A stretch of 64,000 bases of DNA from Latrodectus hesperus (Eukaryota > Arthropoda > Arachnida > Araneae > Theridiidae), in NCBI GenBank assembly GCA_037975125.1, contig CM075862.1, forward strand, positions 41,802,424-41,866,423, read 5' to 3'. Shown here piece after piece: positions 1-13,066 of the stretch (positions are counted from its first letter, which is position 1; each line of letters begins with the position of its first letter). The translations under genes were made by a program, and so were the position numbers. The notes beneath the pieces are model-generated. The model did no database searches. It had not been told where the DNA came from and saw nothing but the letters and a program-made list of their open reading frames with translations.

Positions 1-964
1 CAGATGTTATTTATTAAGATGGCTCAGTAAGGGGAAAAAGCTCAAAAAATTTTACGATTTAAGAACTGAAATAAAAATGTTTAAGGAAACAAAAGAGAAA
101 CCTGTGACTAAATTTGAAGACGAAGATTGGGTTTCAGATGCAGCTTTTTTAATAGACTTAACAGAACATTTGAATGATTTAAATTGGAGACTTTAAGGAA
201 AAAATCACTTTATTAATATGTTCCAAACAATAACAGCGTTTGAAATAAAGTTAAAATTTTGGCACAATCAAATAAAAGTAAAAGATTTAACACCTGCACA
301 ATGGTTGCATATAAACCTGTGAGTTGCATAAAATGTTGCATTAATTTCTGATTTAATTCAAGAATTTGAAAGTAGATTTCAAGATTTTCGAAAAATGAAG
401 AGTATTTTACATATTTAATACCTCATTTTCTCTAGAAATAAATAAATTGCCTTCAAATCCTCAAAAGTAATGCATTGAACTGCAAGTGACATTTAAATGA
501 AAGAAAAATTTAAAAATGTTTCTTTACAGTAGTTTTATACATATTACCTACTCTATGATAAATATCCTAATTTTAACAATCATACATTATTAAGGTCTTC
601 AGCTTTTGGCAGTACTTATATTTGTGAAAAATTATTTTTAAGACTGAAGCATGCAAAAAAACAAAAATAGGACATAGGTCACTGACAAACAGCTTGAAAA
701 ATGCATTAAAAATTGTAACCTCGTCTATTTAAGGTGATATCGATTTGCTTGTTCAACACAAAAGCAAATTCATCCATTTCATTAATCTAAATTTTTTACA
801 TCTTTATGAATTCCAAACTAAATTAAACGAAAGAAATTTATCTTCATAAAATTACATAGTTCATTTTTATTTCAATTTGTTTAAAAAATCTTTTATGTAT
901 GGCCCAGCAAATATTTTTTCTTTGCAATGCGGCCCACTAACGGTCATAGTTTAGATACCCATAC
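1..964 (+). pseudogene. hAT transposase remnant (ZBED/GTF2IRD2-like), 5' end outside window
   Basis: Frame 2 from base 2 reads a hAT transposase middle region (RWLSKGKKLKKFYDLRTEI, then AFLIDLTEHLNDLNWRL). It is broken by TAA at 194-196 and stays similar beyond it, to about 330. A shifted frame near 600-780 carries a recognisable C-terminal dimerisation region (SFGSTYICEKLFLRLKHAKK, then SLTNSLKNALKIVTS). Near 901-962 the text resembles a hAT 3' end (GCGGCCCAC followed by a run ending GATACCC). The order of catalytic-region text, dimerisation region and terminal sequence fits a Charlie/ZBED-type hAT element. Stops and frameshifts make it inactive. The assignment rests on remembered family motifs, not a search. 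Confidence 0.8.
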
Positions 965-2110
965 AATAGACAGGCTTTATTCTTATAATGATATGCAACA
1001 TTTTGTTTCTTTTTTTGTAAAATTACACGTTGTATTACGCAGGTAAAAAAATGTCAAAATTTAATGCATAACAAAGTGCAACTGTTAAGAAATAATTGAC
1101 TAGATAATTTTTTAATTTTGCATAACAATGAATTCCTCATTAAAAATATTTTATCAACTTATTTAATTTCTACGTATCATTTTTTTACACATTTTGTTTT
1201 AAATATATAACAAGCAAATTCTATAAGATTTTTGATACTTTTACATCAAAATATCTAAAAAAAGATTTACATAAAATCATTTTTAAAAAAAAAGAAAAAT
1301 TGAATAAGGAATTATTCTTAAATTGAATTCTTCATTTATATATATAGAATTTATAGCATAAATTTATTAATTCATAATTTAATTAATAGGTATGCATGAA
1401 TTTAACAAATTCGTGAATCTTGCATAAGTATATTTATACATGGATAAATAAAGATAATATTTCAAAATTAATAAATAATTTCAATATAAAAAAGGCTATA
1501 CACATTCTATTTGAGAATAAAAACTTTAATTAGTTGTCAATTTTCAAGAAAAAGTTTAAATCCCTTCACCAATCTCTAAATAATTACATAAATATTACAA
1601 TTCAATAAAAATCATATAAAAAAATTCGACAATTTATTTCGTAAAATATATTTTTCCAACTCAACTCTGAATAACGCAATTACATTCTAAATAATGTATT
1701 TTGTCGGTAACAATAAATTTACTTAACTAAAATATTTACAATTTTTCTGAAATGTGTGGAATGTTAAAATAAACAAATTCCTTCGACTATTTACGATTCC
1801 AAGGTTTCTTTGAAGAATCAAAACCTTGCGTTCAAAAAGTCGAATATTGCCTTTTCACTTATATAAAAAAAAAAAAGGAAAGGAAGCAGAAAAAATTTTC
1901 CTTACACACAATTGCTAAATTATTTGGGTCGCTCGTAGCATAAAGGAAGAAAAAAAAAATGTACGCAGCCATTGAAGTCAAACAAATAAGTTAATAAAAA
2001 ATAGAAAATAATGATATTTTAGAAATAAATTCGAATAAAATTTTTCCTCATCATTTTCAAAGAAACTGTTACTTTCACACTAAAACAAAATTTAAAAAAG
2101 AACATATTAA
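965..2110. other. AT-rich DNA, no gene seen
   Basis: Low-complexity A/T-rich sequence with short homopolymers. No open frame, terminal repeat or RNA signature was recognised. Confidence 0.6.
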
Positions 2111-2123
2111 AAATCGTCTGCAG

Positions 2124-2285
2124 CTTCCAGCGGCTGTGAGAAAGGAACTGGACGATCAGATTATGGACAGCTGTCTACATGCTGATAAAAGATTCTTGAG
2201 ACTTTTCCGACGAACGTATATAAATACAATAAATGCATGTAGACTGCCGGATACTCATCTTTACAAGATACTTGCAAAGACCCAA
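2124..2285 (+). other. Exon-like open segment, unassigned
   Basis: A GC-richer stretch in AT-rich surroundings, open for exactly 54 codons between a CAG (2121-2123) and a GTAAAT (from 2286), so it would be a phase 0-0 internal exon. The peptide is mixed and protein-like (for example RKELDDQIMDSCLHADKRF and TYINTINACRLPDTHLYK). The polypyrimidine tract before the CAG is poor. I recognise no family. It could be a real exon of a gene extending outside the window, a decayed mobile-element fragment, or chance. Confidence 0.25.
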
Positions 2286-3000
2286 GTAAATTTACCACAG
2301 CTAACAAATGTAAATGATTTCTTTTACTTTATGTGATTAGAAAATTTTTAAGCATAGTAAATTATAAAATACATTAATATTAACATCTCACTAATTCGGA
2401 CAAACTTAGATTTATATTGACAAAAATAAACTTTGAGCATCTTATTCAGCATTTAGTTTCATTTTTTACTACTAATCAATAGATAAGTTTAAAAATAATG
2501 TCTGCATTTTAATAATAATAAAATAATAAAGATACATGTGAGAAATCACATCAACCAGGAAGGTTGGCGCAAATTTTGCTAATTTAAATAACATTTTTTT
2601 AGTGAATACATAATATGAATTAAAACAAAAGTTATTTTATATAAAAAATGTTGAAATATTTTAAAAAAGCAATTATAGTGGCACAGTTTATTTGCTAAAA
2701 TAATTAAATAAATTCATTATTTTAACAAAAAAGCTATTTAAATTAAAATCTAAAAAAATAACATTTTACCAATGGCTTAGGTAAATCGTTTTCAATTTCT
2801 CGCGAAATACCATGTTGTTTGTCACGATTTTTCTGATAGACGAGATTTCATACATGTACCATATTAAAATAAAATTTAAAAGAATTCAATTTTTAAAACA
2901 AACAATATACAAAAGGCAGAATTCAAAAAAAATTTCTGTAGATATGATTTTTTGGATTGTTAAATTCGAATATAACAGCAAACGTTTTAAAGAAACTTAC

Positions 3001-3118
3001 ATGTGGCTGTGAAAGCAGAATCGTAAAAATAGACAGTGACAAATGCAGCAAACTTTTTTTCACCAAATGGATATTTATCAAAATCTCCTTGACGATTGCT
3101 TTCATAACGTTCTTGCGC
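3001..3118 (-). other. Exon-like open segment, unassigned
   Basis: On the minus strand a T-rich tract ending in AG (3120-3119) leads into 39 open codons plus one base, then a strong donor CAT|GTAAGT at 3001/3000. The peptide starts AQERYESNRQGDFDKYPFGE and continues with an aromatic and hydrophobic run (FAAFVTVYFYDSAF). The frame stays open upstream to a TAA near 3215. A second, weaker candidate lies at 2832-2770 (minus, 21 codons, KNRDKQHGISREI), but its phase does not join to this one. I cannot name the protein. This may be an exon of an unrecognised gene or a pseudogene. Confidence 0.3.
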
Positions 3119-3119
3119 C

Positions 3120-6100
3120 TCAAAAATAAAAACCAAGCCACTCAAAAATCGCTTAAAATTCTTTTGGAAAAATGGTAGGAATCGATTTGATAAACGATTG
3201 AACTCGCCCGTCTCGGGAATTTAGAAAAATGGATCAGTTTCAGAAAACATTTCATCAAATGGAAGACGATTTTACGAGAGTTTTGACAAGAACTATTTCT
3301 TAATTTATTAATAGGAATTCTTAGGAAAAATAAATTATACAAATAAAGACTGTTAACGCGTCAAAAAATATTATTGGAAGAAATAATTCGGCATATTTTA
3401 TTACACCTATAAAACTATTAATAAGCGTTAACTAAAAGGAATTTCAATAAAAATGATTTTCAACAATAAGCGAAGAAATGACGAACAAAAATGCACAAAT
3501 TTTTTCATGAATTTAACCATAAAATATTTTCCAAATATCTTAAGTTGTATAGATTCTCTTAGCATGTAAATTACAAAACTGTCAAGTTATAAAAAATAGC
3601 CATATAATTAACATACTATTAAAAAACTTAAACAAATCATTTAAATTATAAGCGCATATTTGAATGGAAATATGAATTTAAAGCAAATCCATACACAGAT
3701 CATTTATGGTATTTTGCATAAATAGTTAGATAAATTATGATTCAGTATTTTTCCTCATATGTTTTACTGTTAACTTCATTCGACACCATACATTGAATAG
3801 TCAAACAACTAAAAACTGTTGTATGGCAATATTTTAATAAACACTACGTTTTGCTTTATGGACAGAGAGTAGTGTGGGACATATTTAATACCCCAGGACT
3901 CTAAATCAAGGTGAACCCTGTAAACATATTTTGAAATTTAATTTGTTATTTTACTGTTAAGCAATGTTATTTATTATCTTATTTTTTTCTCTGCTGATTG
4001 TAAATGGTAGAAGATCATTTGAAAATTTAATTTAGAAGACAATTCAAAATGACATTTTGATACTCATTTGCTTTTCGCAAAATATTTCAAGTTTTTTTTA
4101 TCTCAATTCAAAATATTCAATACAATAAGATAAAGCATATTTCTTTACAATAATTTTATTTTTTTATAAAAATATCAGTGATTAAATTTATTTATTCTGT
4201 TCAGTTTTTCATGGGTGTAACAATAAAAATTTTATCAATCTGCTGTCACTTTTTGCATAACAGTGTGCATTTGGTATTTACTGCCCAGAAATCAATTATA
4301 TTTTTATGTCAGTAGATTGAAGCCGAAATCATTAAATGTTAGCCCAAATTTTTGAACCAACAGCTTAATTCGGTTAAAAAATTTTTATAAAATTAAAAAT
4401 ATTTTAGATTTACCACGACAGTATTCGCTCTTTTAGAAATTGTATTTGATATATTTTCCGAGGCATTGGAATTGCAATGAGAACTTATCGAGGATGGTTA
4501 GAAACGGCTTTTTAACACTGCATCTTGTGGACTTAAGAAATAGAAACAGTTGTCTTCCTCCTCCACGAAGGTTCCGAATTTTCAGGCGTTAGCTATGAAA
4601 AAAAACTTTTTTTATCGATAATATCTATAGAAATCTCGGTGCATTTTATTTCGATATAAAGTTCTGTCAAACTAATCAATTCACGTCATTCTAAAACCAA
4701 ATAGAGTTACCAATATATAGACAAATCCAACATATTAATTAGAAAAAATTGCTAAGAAATTAATGATTCCAAAAAGTAAAGAATGGCTCAGATACCTTAT
4801 TGAGTAAAAGCTATTAACATAGTCTTTGCAATATTCATAATATGATGATTAGTATGAAAATTTTTAAGACTTTTTTTATATACATACGTTATTTTATATA
4901 AAATAAATAAAATAACAAATGAAGATACCCAAAGTCGAACCAATGGTTCTCCAAAAATATTTTTTCACATTTTCCTTTGACTGGATGCATTTCTAAACCA
5001 AATGTTTTGCTTTTGTTCATTATATGTAGTGATATGAAAACGTATTAAATAAATTCAAATATTTTTATATTAATAAGAAAATACATTAAAAATTTGAAAC
5101 TCATGCAATCTTTATTGAATTTTTATGCATGCGAATATTTTGCACTAATATTTTTAAAAGCATATTTAATTTTTTCTTAGAATATAATACGAGATTTGAA
5201 TATTATTCGAATAAAAAAATATTCTTAAAATAGATTATACGAAAATATTATTTAAAATAAAATAATACTTTCGTATATTTTTCTATTTTCATATAATAAA
5301 AGTAAAATTTAATTTTGAGTAAGTTTTGAAATAAGGATTCAACTATTTACGAATAAGGATTCAATTATTTTATCTCTTTAGATACTTTTAATAGCAAATA
5401 AAAATTTCCAAAAAAAATTATTTAAAAAAAAATCTGATCGAAAGTAATAAATTTCTACAGAGCTTAGAAATTTAACAACTAAAACTTAATCATTATAGAA
5501 TTATGGACATATTGATTACGATTTTGACGTCACTTACTACACAAATCTAATCATAATTATGTATACCAAGAAATAAAATTCCTGAACAGACAGTAAAGGG
5601 TATTAAATTGTAATAATAATTTACGAGCGACAACGTTCGGTAAATGAAAGACCATCTTCCTTTGACGGTCTAGAATCAAATGGTGAGAAAATAATGTGGT
5701 ATAATCCTTCACTTCTAAAAAAAATATTATAAAATAGGTACGTACTTCATCGAGACTTATTCAGAATTCAACACTCAGAAAGGCAAACTGAGAAACTCAG
5801 CTGCCCATTTTTCAATTATTTAACACAACGCTTATTTTAGACCGCAACAATAACTGGAATCAATGATTTCTAGACGTCTGTGAGGAAATATAGGGCACAG
5901 CGTTAGGCAGAGATAACGATCGGCACAAATGATGAAAGTTCATAGCTGCACAGAGAGGACGGGGGAATAGGAATCAAAGTTATCTAATTTTCCCAGTTTA
6001 AGTTCCATTGCTTTAAAAAGGAGAAAGAGAGAAGGCACATTTCAAAAAAACTTGAGTAAAAACTTGTTAAAAACCAATATCTTATATTGATATTTTAAAC

Positions 6101-8169
6101 ATATTAATTTGAATCGCAAATCAATTATGTATCTGCATTGACTATAAAAGATCACAGAAACATAATTCGATATAATTTTAGTGATTAGTTAGTTTCTATT
6201 AGCTTTAAGCAATAAGAAAGTTAAGGATGTAGAAAAATGCACAAAACGTCTCGATTAGGAAATGGTACTAGTCGTTTGTAAACAAACTAGAAAATTTTAG
6301 ATTTAAATCGATTACACATCACAGAATGCTAATACTACATCAGAAAAAGTAAATTTTGTATAGATTAATTTGCAAAATTACTGAACACTTGTAGAATTCT
6401 CCACAGAATTGCTTATTGAATAACTTCTCAAGTAAAAAATAGACGCAGTACTTTATACTTAGAGCCTTTAAGATGCAGTTGCCTCAAGGGAATTAACTGA
6501 AAAATACTTACTCTGAATGACTAGAATAGTAATTTATAATAGAGAAAAATAATTATAAGACATTAGTTAAATAACCAAATTGATAACTTAAATCTTATAA
6601 AAAAACATGTCAATTCCATTCTCATCCTCATATTTCCCCCCTTCTTTTAGACTTAATGAAAATACTGATACATACACATAGTTAATACATTTTTAATGAA
6701 TCACAGCTATAGCAGTTTCACACACACACAACAATTCTATTTTACATATTTATTGATTTATGATCAGAAAGTTTTTGAGTTAGAGCACAGCTCTCAAAGG
6801 TTGGCACATTTATAATGCAAACAATTTCAATGGTTTAAAGCATTAGAATTTATTATGTTTAGATACTTTTTCTGAAAATAACATGCTGCATAATGCTATT
6901 CATCCCTAGTAATTATTTTATATAGTTTAAGCAATGTTGTATAAAAAGTTATCCAAAAAATATTAACAATGAATATTTAAAAAAATTAGTGTAAACAATT
7001 TTCAACGTTTTAATTTTTAAGCTATTCAATAGATTTTAAAATTATGATATAGCCTAATTATTATCATATATTGTACTAAAATTTTTATTTGCATATTACC
7101 CATTAAATTTTGGAGATATTTCAACAACTACACCATCTTAAAAGAAAATGATGGAAAAAAATAATTAAATTTTAACTAAAAATATTAAGTTAAAAAAGTA
7201 AGTTTCTAACAGATAAAGCATAAAAAGCGAATATATAACTGTAGCAACAATGCTTTGATAATTTACAGCTCAAAACAGTTTCTGGTGTCAAACCCCAGTC
7301 CTATTTCATTATAAGTTTTAGAAGTAGAGCTCTCAACACTAAATAGCGAAAAATAATCCAAAATACTACTTTCAGCTGACTATTCTTTCCAGATCGAGTA
7401 CATCAATAAAATATTTTTAAATATAAAATGGTTTCACCGCATATATTTCGTTCTCCACACTAACAATCAGATGAAATATTCTGGCTTGGATAATCCGAGA
7501 CGTAAATTCACTGTTTTCATTGAATGATTAATTTGCGCAATTGGAGCAAAGCCAGTATAATGTAACGTTTGCCTTGTCACTAATGAATTCTACTTTATGG
7601 TCTACCTAATACGAATCTTTTCCAGGTGAGATTTCATTTTCCAGATTTCCGGTCAAAAGGTTTTATTTTTATTACTGAAAAATGTTTTAAGCGCTAAATA
7701 CTATAATTTAAAATATTTTTTGGCAGAAAGCAATCTTTTAATTAATTCAAAAATGATTGTATAACTCATTCATCAATTTTCATATTTCAAAATGCAAAAC
7801 TAAAATTTTCTAACACGTAAAATAAAATGTACTGCAAATATTTCCAAAACTTTTGTTTTACTTTTAAATTTATACAACTATACTAATTAATAAAAATAAA
7901 TATAAAAAAATTCCCATGAATCAGTTTAAAATAAATTGGTCCATGAACACAGGTTATGCTTAGATTATAAAGAGCACGATAGTTTCCATCCGATATTTTG
8001 AAAAAGTTTCGAAATGCTATAACATGAGTAATGAAAAGAGAACTAAGAATCCTGATGTTTATTCTTTATAATTCAAATATATGTGTGTTTAAGTTCGAAT
8101 TTTAATTAAATAAATCTGCACTGGATTTGATGATAAAAAGTGAGAGTGTTAAAAACAGAATATTTAAAA
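3120..8169. other. AT-rich DNA, no gene seen
   Basis: Mostly A/T-rich. Slightly GC-richer patches occur near 3850-3920 and 5620-5990, but they hold no convincing frame, terminal repeat or RNA gene. Several frames are open at 3181-3340, none recognisable. Confidence 0.5.
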
Positions 8170-8620
8170 TCCATTATTATTCAAGCTAGATCCAAAGAAA
8201 GAACTCTTCAGGCCCGCGATAAAATGTTAACTTTTACTTCTTCCAAAAGATTGCAAGAAGTTTTCGCGATGGATGAAACTTCCGGGGGCGATCTTTAAAA
8301 CGGAAAACGTAATCTTGTGTCGATACATTATGAAAATGGCATATTTCTGAGACGGCAAACAGAAGATAACAGATGAGCTAATAACATCATCCACCAGGGA
8401 TGACGACATCTTACGTAAAAAGAAATAGGGATTAGATATCGCTGGAAAACGACGAGATTATCAGAGGTCGCCAAAATGCCCTGTCAAGACATTGGAAGTT
8501 TTATTTGTAGGAGATAACATTGGATGCCGCCATCCCACAAATGGATCAAGAGCAGTAATAATAACTCGAAGAATCGAGTGTTCGTTACACAGAAAAGAAC
8601 GTGTGTTTTAAGTATTTCGA
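8170..8620. other. GC-richer island, function unknown
   Basis: Base composition is clearly richer in G and C than its surroundings and the sequence is non-repetitive by eye. Both strands have short open frames (minus 8409-8227, 60 codons; plus from 8224, 24 codons), neither resembling a known family. It could be a promoter, 5' exon, conserved non-coding element or old single-copy mobile sequence. Confidence 0.3.
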
Positions 8621-10319
8621 CACATTAAATTAGCATTGCAGTTAATGTAATTTATCCATGCGTGAGTTCCTAGTGAAAAAAATTAACTCGACATTTTATT
8701 TGAAAAGTGATTATTTATATGAAAATGTTTTTATTTTCATACTAAAATAGATAAGTTAGCAGAAGTACTTTCTTAATAAACAAGTCGGTCCTACACTTTT
8801 AATAAATGTGTTTATTATAAAATACTCAATACTCGTCCACATTTCTACAAATGTTAACACCAGTAAAATATTGAAAAAGAAAATTTTTTGTTCTCTTTCC
8901 ACTAAAAATCGACAAAAAAAAGTTACAATGCTTAAGAAATGGTGAACATTGACTTCTAGCAAAATTTTTCCTCATTTTATATTTTCCATTAAAATACACA
9001 ATCTATTAAACTGTGGGCAAATATTAAAATAAATGTATAAATATACACAATCTTTTGATACTATTTATTCTTACATAAAAATCACATATAAATATTCGAT
9101 AAAATTTGTAACATTTGAAAAATAATATTAAGGAATTATAAAGAGTGTGCATAATAATAAGTTATATATGAAATTATGATACAATGCGTATATCTGATTT
9201 ATTTGTAAGTAGATTCGTCATAAAAGAGACAGTAATAAAGCTACAACTTCAAAAATTATAAAGATGAACACAAACGCATTTATAGCTTTAATTACTGAAA
9301 AAAAATTTTATTAACTGATTTGAAATTTAAAAATTGATATATACTAACTACACGCGGTTTTAAATTCCTACACATTAATTCCATAAGCATCATTTCCTTA
9401 AGAAAAACAATACAACTAAGAAGTAAGTTGCCTAAAACTAATACATTTCCCTCGCACTTTAATGAGATCGAAATTTTAAGGGCTCATAACAAGCTTGTTA
9501 TCGTGTTCGTGAACATTGACGCAAAACATCTTTTACAGCCGAACTTAATGCTCACTATGAAATACTGTAGATATTCAAATAGAACAATAAAGTATACAAC
9601 AATGCGAAATTGGAAATAGTTAAAGATTACAATCTTTCATAGGAGTGAATTTTATTTTAATTAAAAACACTTTACCTTATAGGCCTTTATTGGGATTTTT
9701 AAAATTACATCAAATATATTTTTAATACGTATTAATTATTCGAAAATTTTACAAACTATTTCCTCCAAAAATATACAATAGGACACACAATAATATAATT
9801 ATCAATTTAAAATAGAATAATATACTTCACTAAAATTTTGTGCACTTTACATATTTTTTATTCTTTTACAATTTGATTACCCTACATATATCCTTACTCT
9901 ATTCCTCCACGGAATTTTTTTTTGGTTCCCTTTAAATTGGGAACAGCTGCATAGAGCTGCACAGACGGTATCAGATCCCCTATCTTCTTTCAATGCCACA
10001 AGTCATTTTTAATAAAAAAATAATATTAATAAGACTTTCGATTTTCTTTAAAAAAATGTTTTTTTCTCAATGCAGTGTAGGTGTTTATACCTTGTAATAC
10101 GTTTCGCCAATATAATCACTGCCGTTAGTAAAAACATTGGAAAGCGGATAAGAGAAATTCTGACTTCGAATGCTTAAATCATTTCGTAACTAGGGAAATT
10201 TTCCTACGTCCAAAGCTACATTCGATTTTATTTTTTAAGTTGATCTATACACGAGACCTCATTTCGTTGATGTAAGTCAACGTTCCAAACAAAGCGAAGA
10301 AAATGGAAAATATCGTATT

Positions 10320-10330
10320 CCCCCCCCCCC
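10320..10330. repeat. Poly-C run (11 C)
   Basis: Eleven consecutive cytosines, conspicuous in such AT-rich DNA. Confidence 0.95.
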
Positions 10331-11353
10331 GAAAACTGGGTGCACATTTTACACTGCTAAGCCTGCAAGATAAATCTACAGGCACCCTAAATTTGACCAG
10401 GAAAAAATGATTTTTTCGATTCGAATCATAAAGACCTTCATTCATTCCTAGATAGGATTAAGCTGAAGGAAAAATCTATTCACAAAGCTTATAGGTGATT
10501 GACATTATAAAATAACATACATCAACTCTAAGCTATAAGACTGTCCAATATGCAGAACCAATTTTAAAAAATGCCTTATGCAATTAGAACTATATACCCT
10601 AAGCTTCCAGTAAATATAAAAACGTAAAGATTTCATAAGACGTTGTCTACATGTGTCAAATTACATTCTGGTAAAAGTGAAAGATAACTATTTTTGGCCA
10701 CCTCTACGTAAAAAGACATCGCCACAAGACACATTACACAAGCAAATGGATTACGGCCTCACGCAAATACATATGTACCAGTTGATTTTCACAATAAAGA
10801 GGAAATCTTAAAAAAGAGGACATTACCCATAATCCAAAGCGAACGATAACGGTGTTCCGACCTTGACAAAAAAAATGTAGATGAAAAACAAAATCAACAA
10901 TAAATAATCATAAATGTTTCGAGAGAGTTGGTGTAATTTCACTTTAGCAACCGAATAATCCGAAACCCATGCTTCGTCGCTCTCACGCTATTTAAACTTC
11001 CTTCTATAAGGGTCCAAAAAGTGTTCCGGTTCGGCACCTTTTTGGTTGATAACTTAAAGCGAACAGCAGTGGATTAAATCGTTAGCTTCAGAGCTCTCGA
11101 ACAAGCATAAAATTTCGAACTACTAAAACGTGTAATAAAATAACATTACACCTATAACAATAAATTTACACATGATAAAATTAACATTTCGATCACTTAA
11201 CGGGATATAAAAATGCGTACACTAATAAAAAGATCACAAATCAGCATGTTAGAAATATATAAAATCACATGTGATAAATAACCGACACTTTTTATTTCAT
11301 AATTTAAAAATATCTCACGAAAAATGGATCAAATCAACACAGATATTAAGGAT

Positions 11354-11384
11354 CAGTTTTATTCACTGATTATGAATAAAACTG
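11354..11384. repeat. Perfect 12-bp stem, 7-nt loop
   Basis: CAGTTTTATTCA at 11354-11365 is the exact reverse complement of TGAATAAAACTG at 11373-11384. It could be a cruciform or a remnant of a small inverted-repeat element. It is not near a recognised gene. Confidence 0.85.
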
Positions 11385-12911
11385 CTAAAAATAGTTTTTT
11401 TTTTACATTTTTTTGTCTCATAAAATAATTCAATACTTTTTCTTCTAGTTTTTATCATCTTGTCAACGATTTCACGACTGTTTGATCGTCATCGGAATCT
11501 TTAGTAAAAGAAATTAATATGGTTTATATATTAACTACTTATTAAAAACTCCCACTTGAATTACACTCTTATTAAAATTTTATTGTTCTACATTATACCC
11601 AATACTAAAACAGTATATTCTAAAATCTTAAAAAGATATTTTTAATAATGAAGTAATTTGAAAATTATTTGATAGCAATGAAATAAACGATAACTACAAA
11701 CTTTAAACATAAATCTATGCAATACACAATTTATTTGTGGGGAGTACTTTAATTAATTCCTCTTCATATCATAGTTAATTACAAATTATATCATGGATAA
11801 ACTAGAATAATAAAAAAGGCTACTATTAAAGTTAGTAGTAATACTATTAGATAAAAACATAACGACTATGTTGAAATTTATGATGTATTAGTTCCTCATT
11901 ATATTTCAAGAGAATTCAAAAAAGCATATAAATATTGAAAAAAATGTTCATACAAATGAGCAATTAAAACTACTTTTGTTTAGATAATTATATCTTTTGC
12001 TTCATTTTTTGCTTTATTACAAAATAATAAACACGAATTTACAGAAAAAAGAAAATATTTCTGAGAGTAAAACTTATTCGATAGCAATTTTTGAAAGCAA
12101 CGATATTAAAGTTGAATAAAAATTAGCATTAACTTACCGTATATATAAGAACTGTTATAATATCTTCTCGTGAACATCCTTCACCGGCAGTAAGTTCGTA
12201 GAAAGTGACATAAAATGCATTACGCAAGGGGTAAAAACTCGAGGGGTGATTTTACAGCTGTCTTGAGAAAAATAAGGTTTCCTTTTCCAGTGGGGTGAAC
12301 ACCGGGAAAAAAAATTAGAGAGGGATAAAGCAGATGTTCCACATCAAGTACAAAATGGAAAACGATACCATGTGAAAGACTCGATATTGAAATAAAGGGT
12401 ATTTGTTTTATTTCATACCCAAAAAAGGAAATGAATCGATTCATACAATATTAGTCAATTGCACTTTAAAAGTACAATAAAATAGAAATTTTAATTAAAA
12501 TGTTTTTTAAAGGTTATAATTGATATAGACTGACAGAAACTGAGCAATTATTGTTTAAACTTTTCGAATGTAGCAGTCTGAAAGGCTAAAGAGGAAATTA
12601 ACTAAGCTAGACAAATTAAGTTATTAGAAAAGTAACAAACTCCATAATGTCGGTGAAGCAATTATTCAAATGTTGAATAAGTTTCCGGTCGATCAAATGA
12701 TTATAAATAAAAGATCCTTAAATCGTGAAACTGAATAAAACGATCTCCTTTCAACGATCCAAAACAAAAGAATAGGAAGTAAAGCAAATAAAGAAAATTA
12801 AATTTCAAACGTAAAAGTGGTATACTTAGCTAATTTCCTGGAACTTCTTTAAATGCAATTTCACATTAATGTTACATAAATTTAAGGACGAAAAAGTAGT
12901 AGAAACAATTA

Positions 12912-13066
12912 TGCAAATGAATTTAATAAATTTAATAAATTCATTTGTATCATTTTATGGCATATTTTAATTAATTTAATAAATTTATTTGTGTCATTTT
13001 ATGGCATAATTTAATTAATTTAATAAATCTTTCTATCATTTTATGGCATATTTTAATTAATTTAAG
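12912..13066. repeat. Imperfect tandem repeat, about 44-bp unit, about 3 copies
   Basis: The word CATTTTATGGCATA recurs at 12951, 12995 and 13037 (spacings 44 and 42), each followed by a TTTAATTAATTTAA-type run. Minisatellite. Confidence 0.85.

Larger units (their letters stand above)
8621..12905. other. AT-rich DNA with small GC-richer islands, no gene seen
   Basis: No supportable gene. Islands of more complex sequence lie around 10680-11110, which contains a TATTTAA box near 10990 followed by GC-richer text, and around 12170-12440. Both could be regulatory, but nothing in the sequence establishes that. Confidence 0.4.

Noticed and set aside
12951..13066. CRISPR-like regularly spaced repeat
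   Set aside because: The units are contiguous and diverged without unique spacers; this is a minisatellite in eukaryotic DNA.
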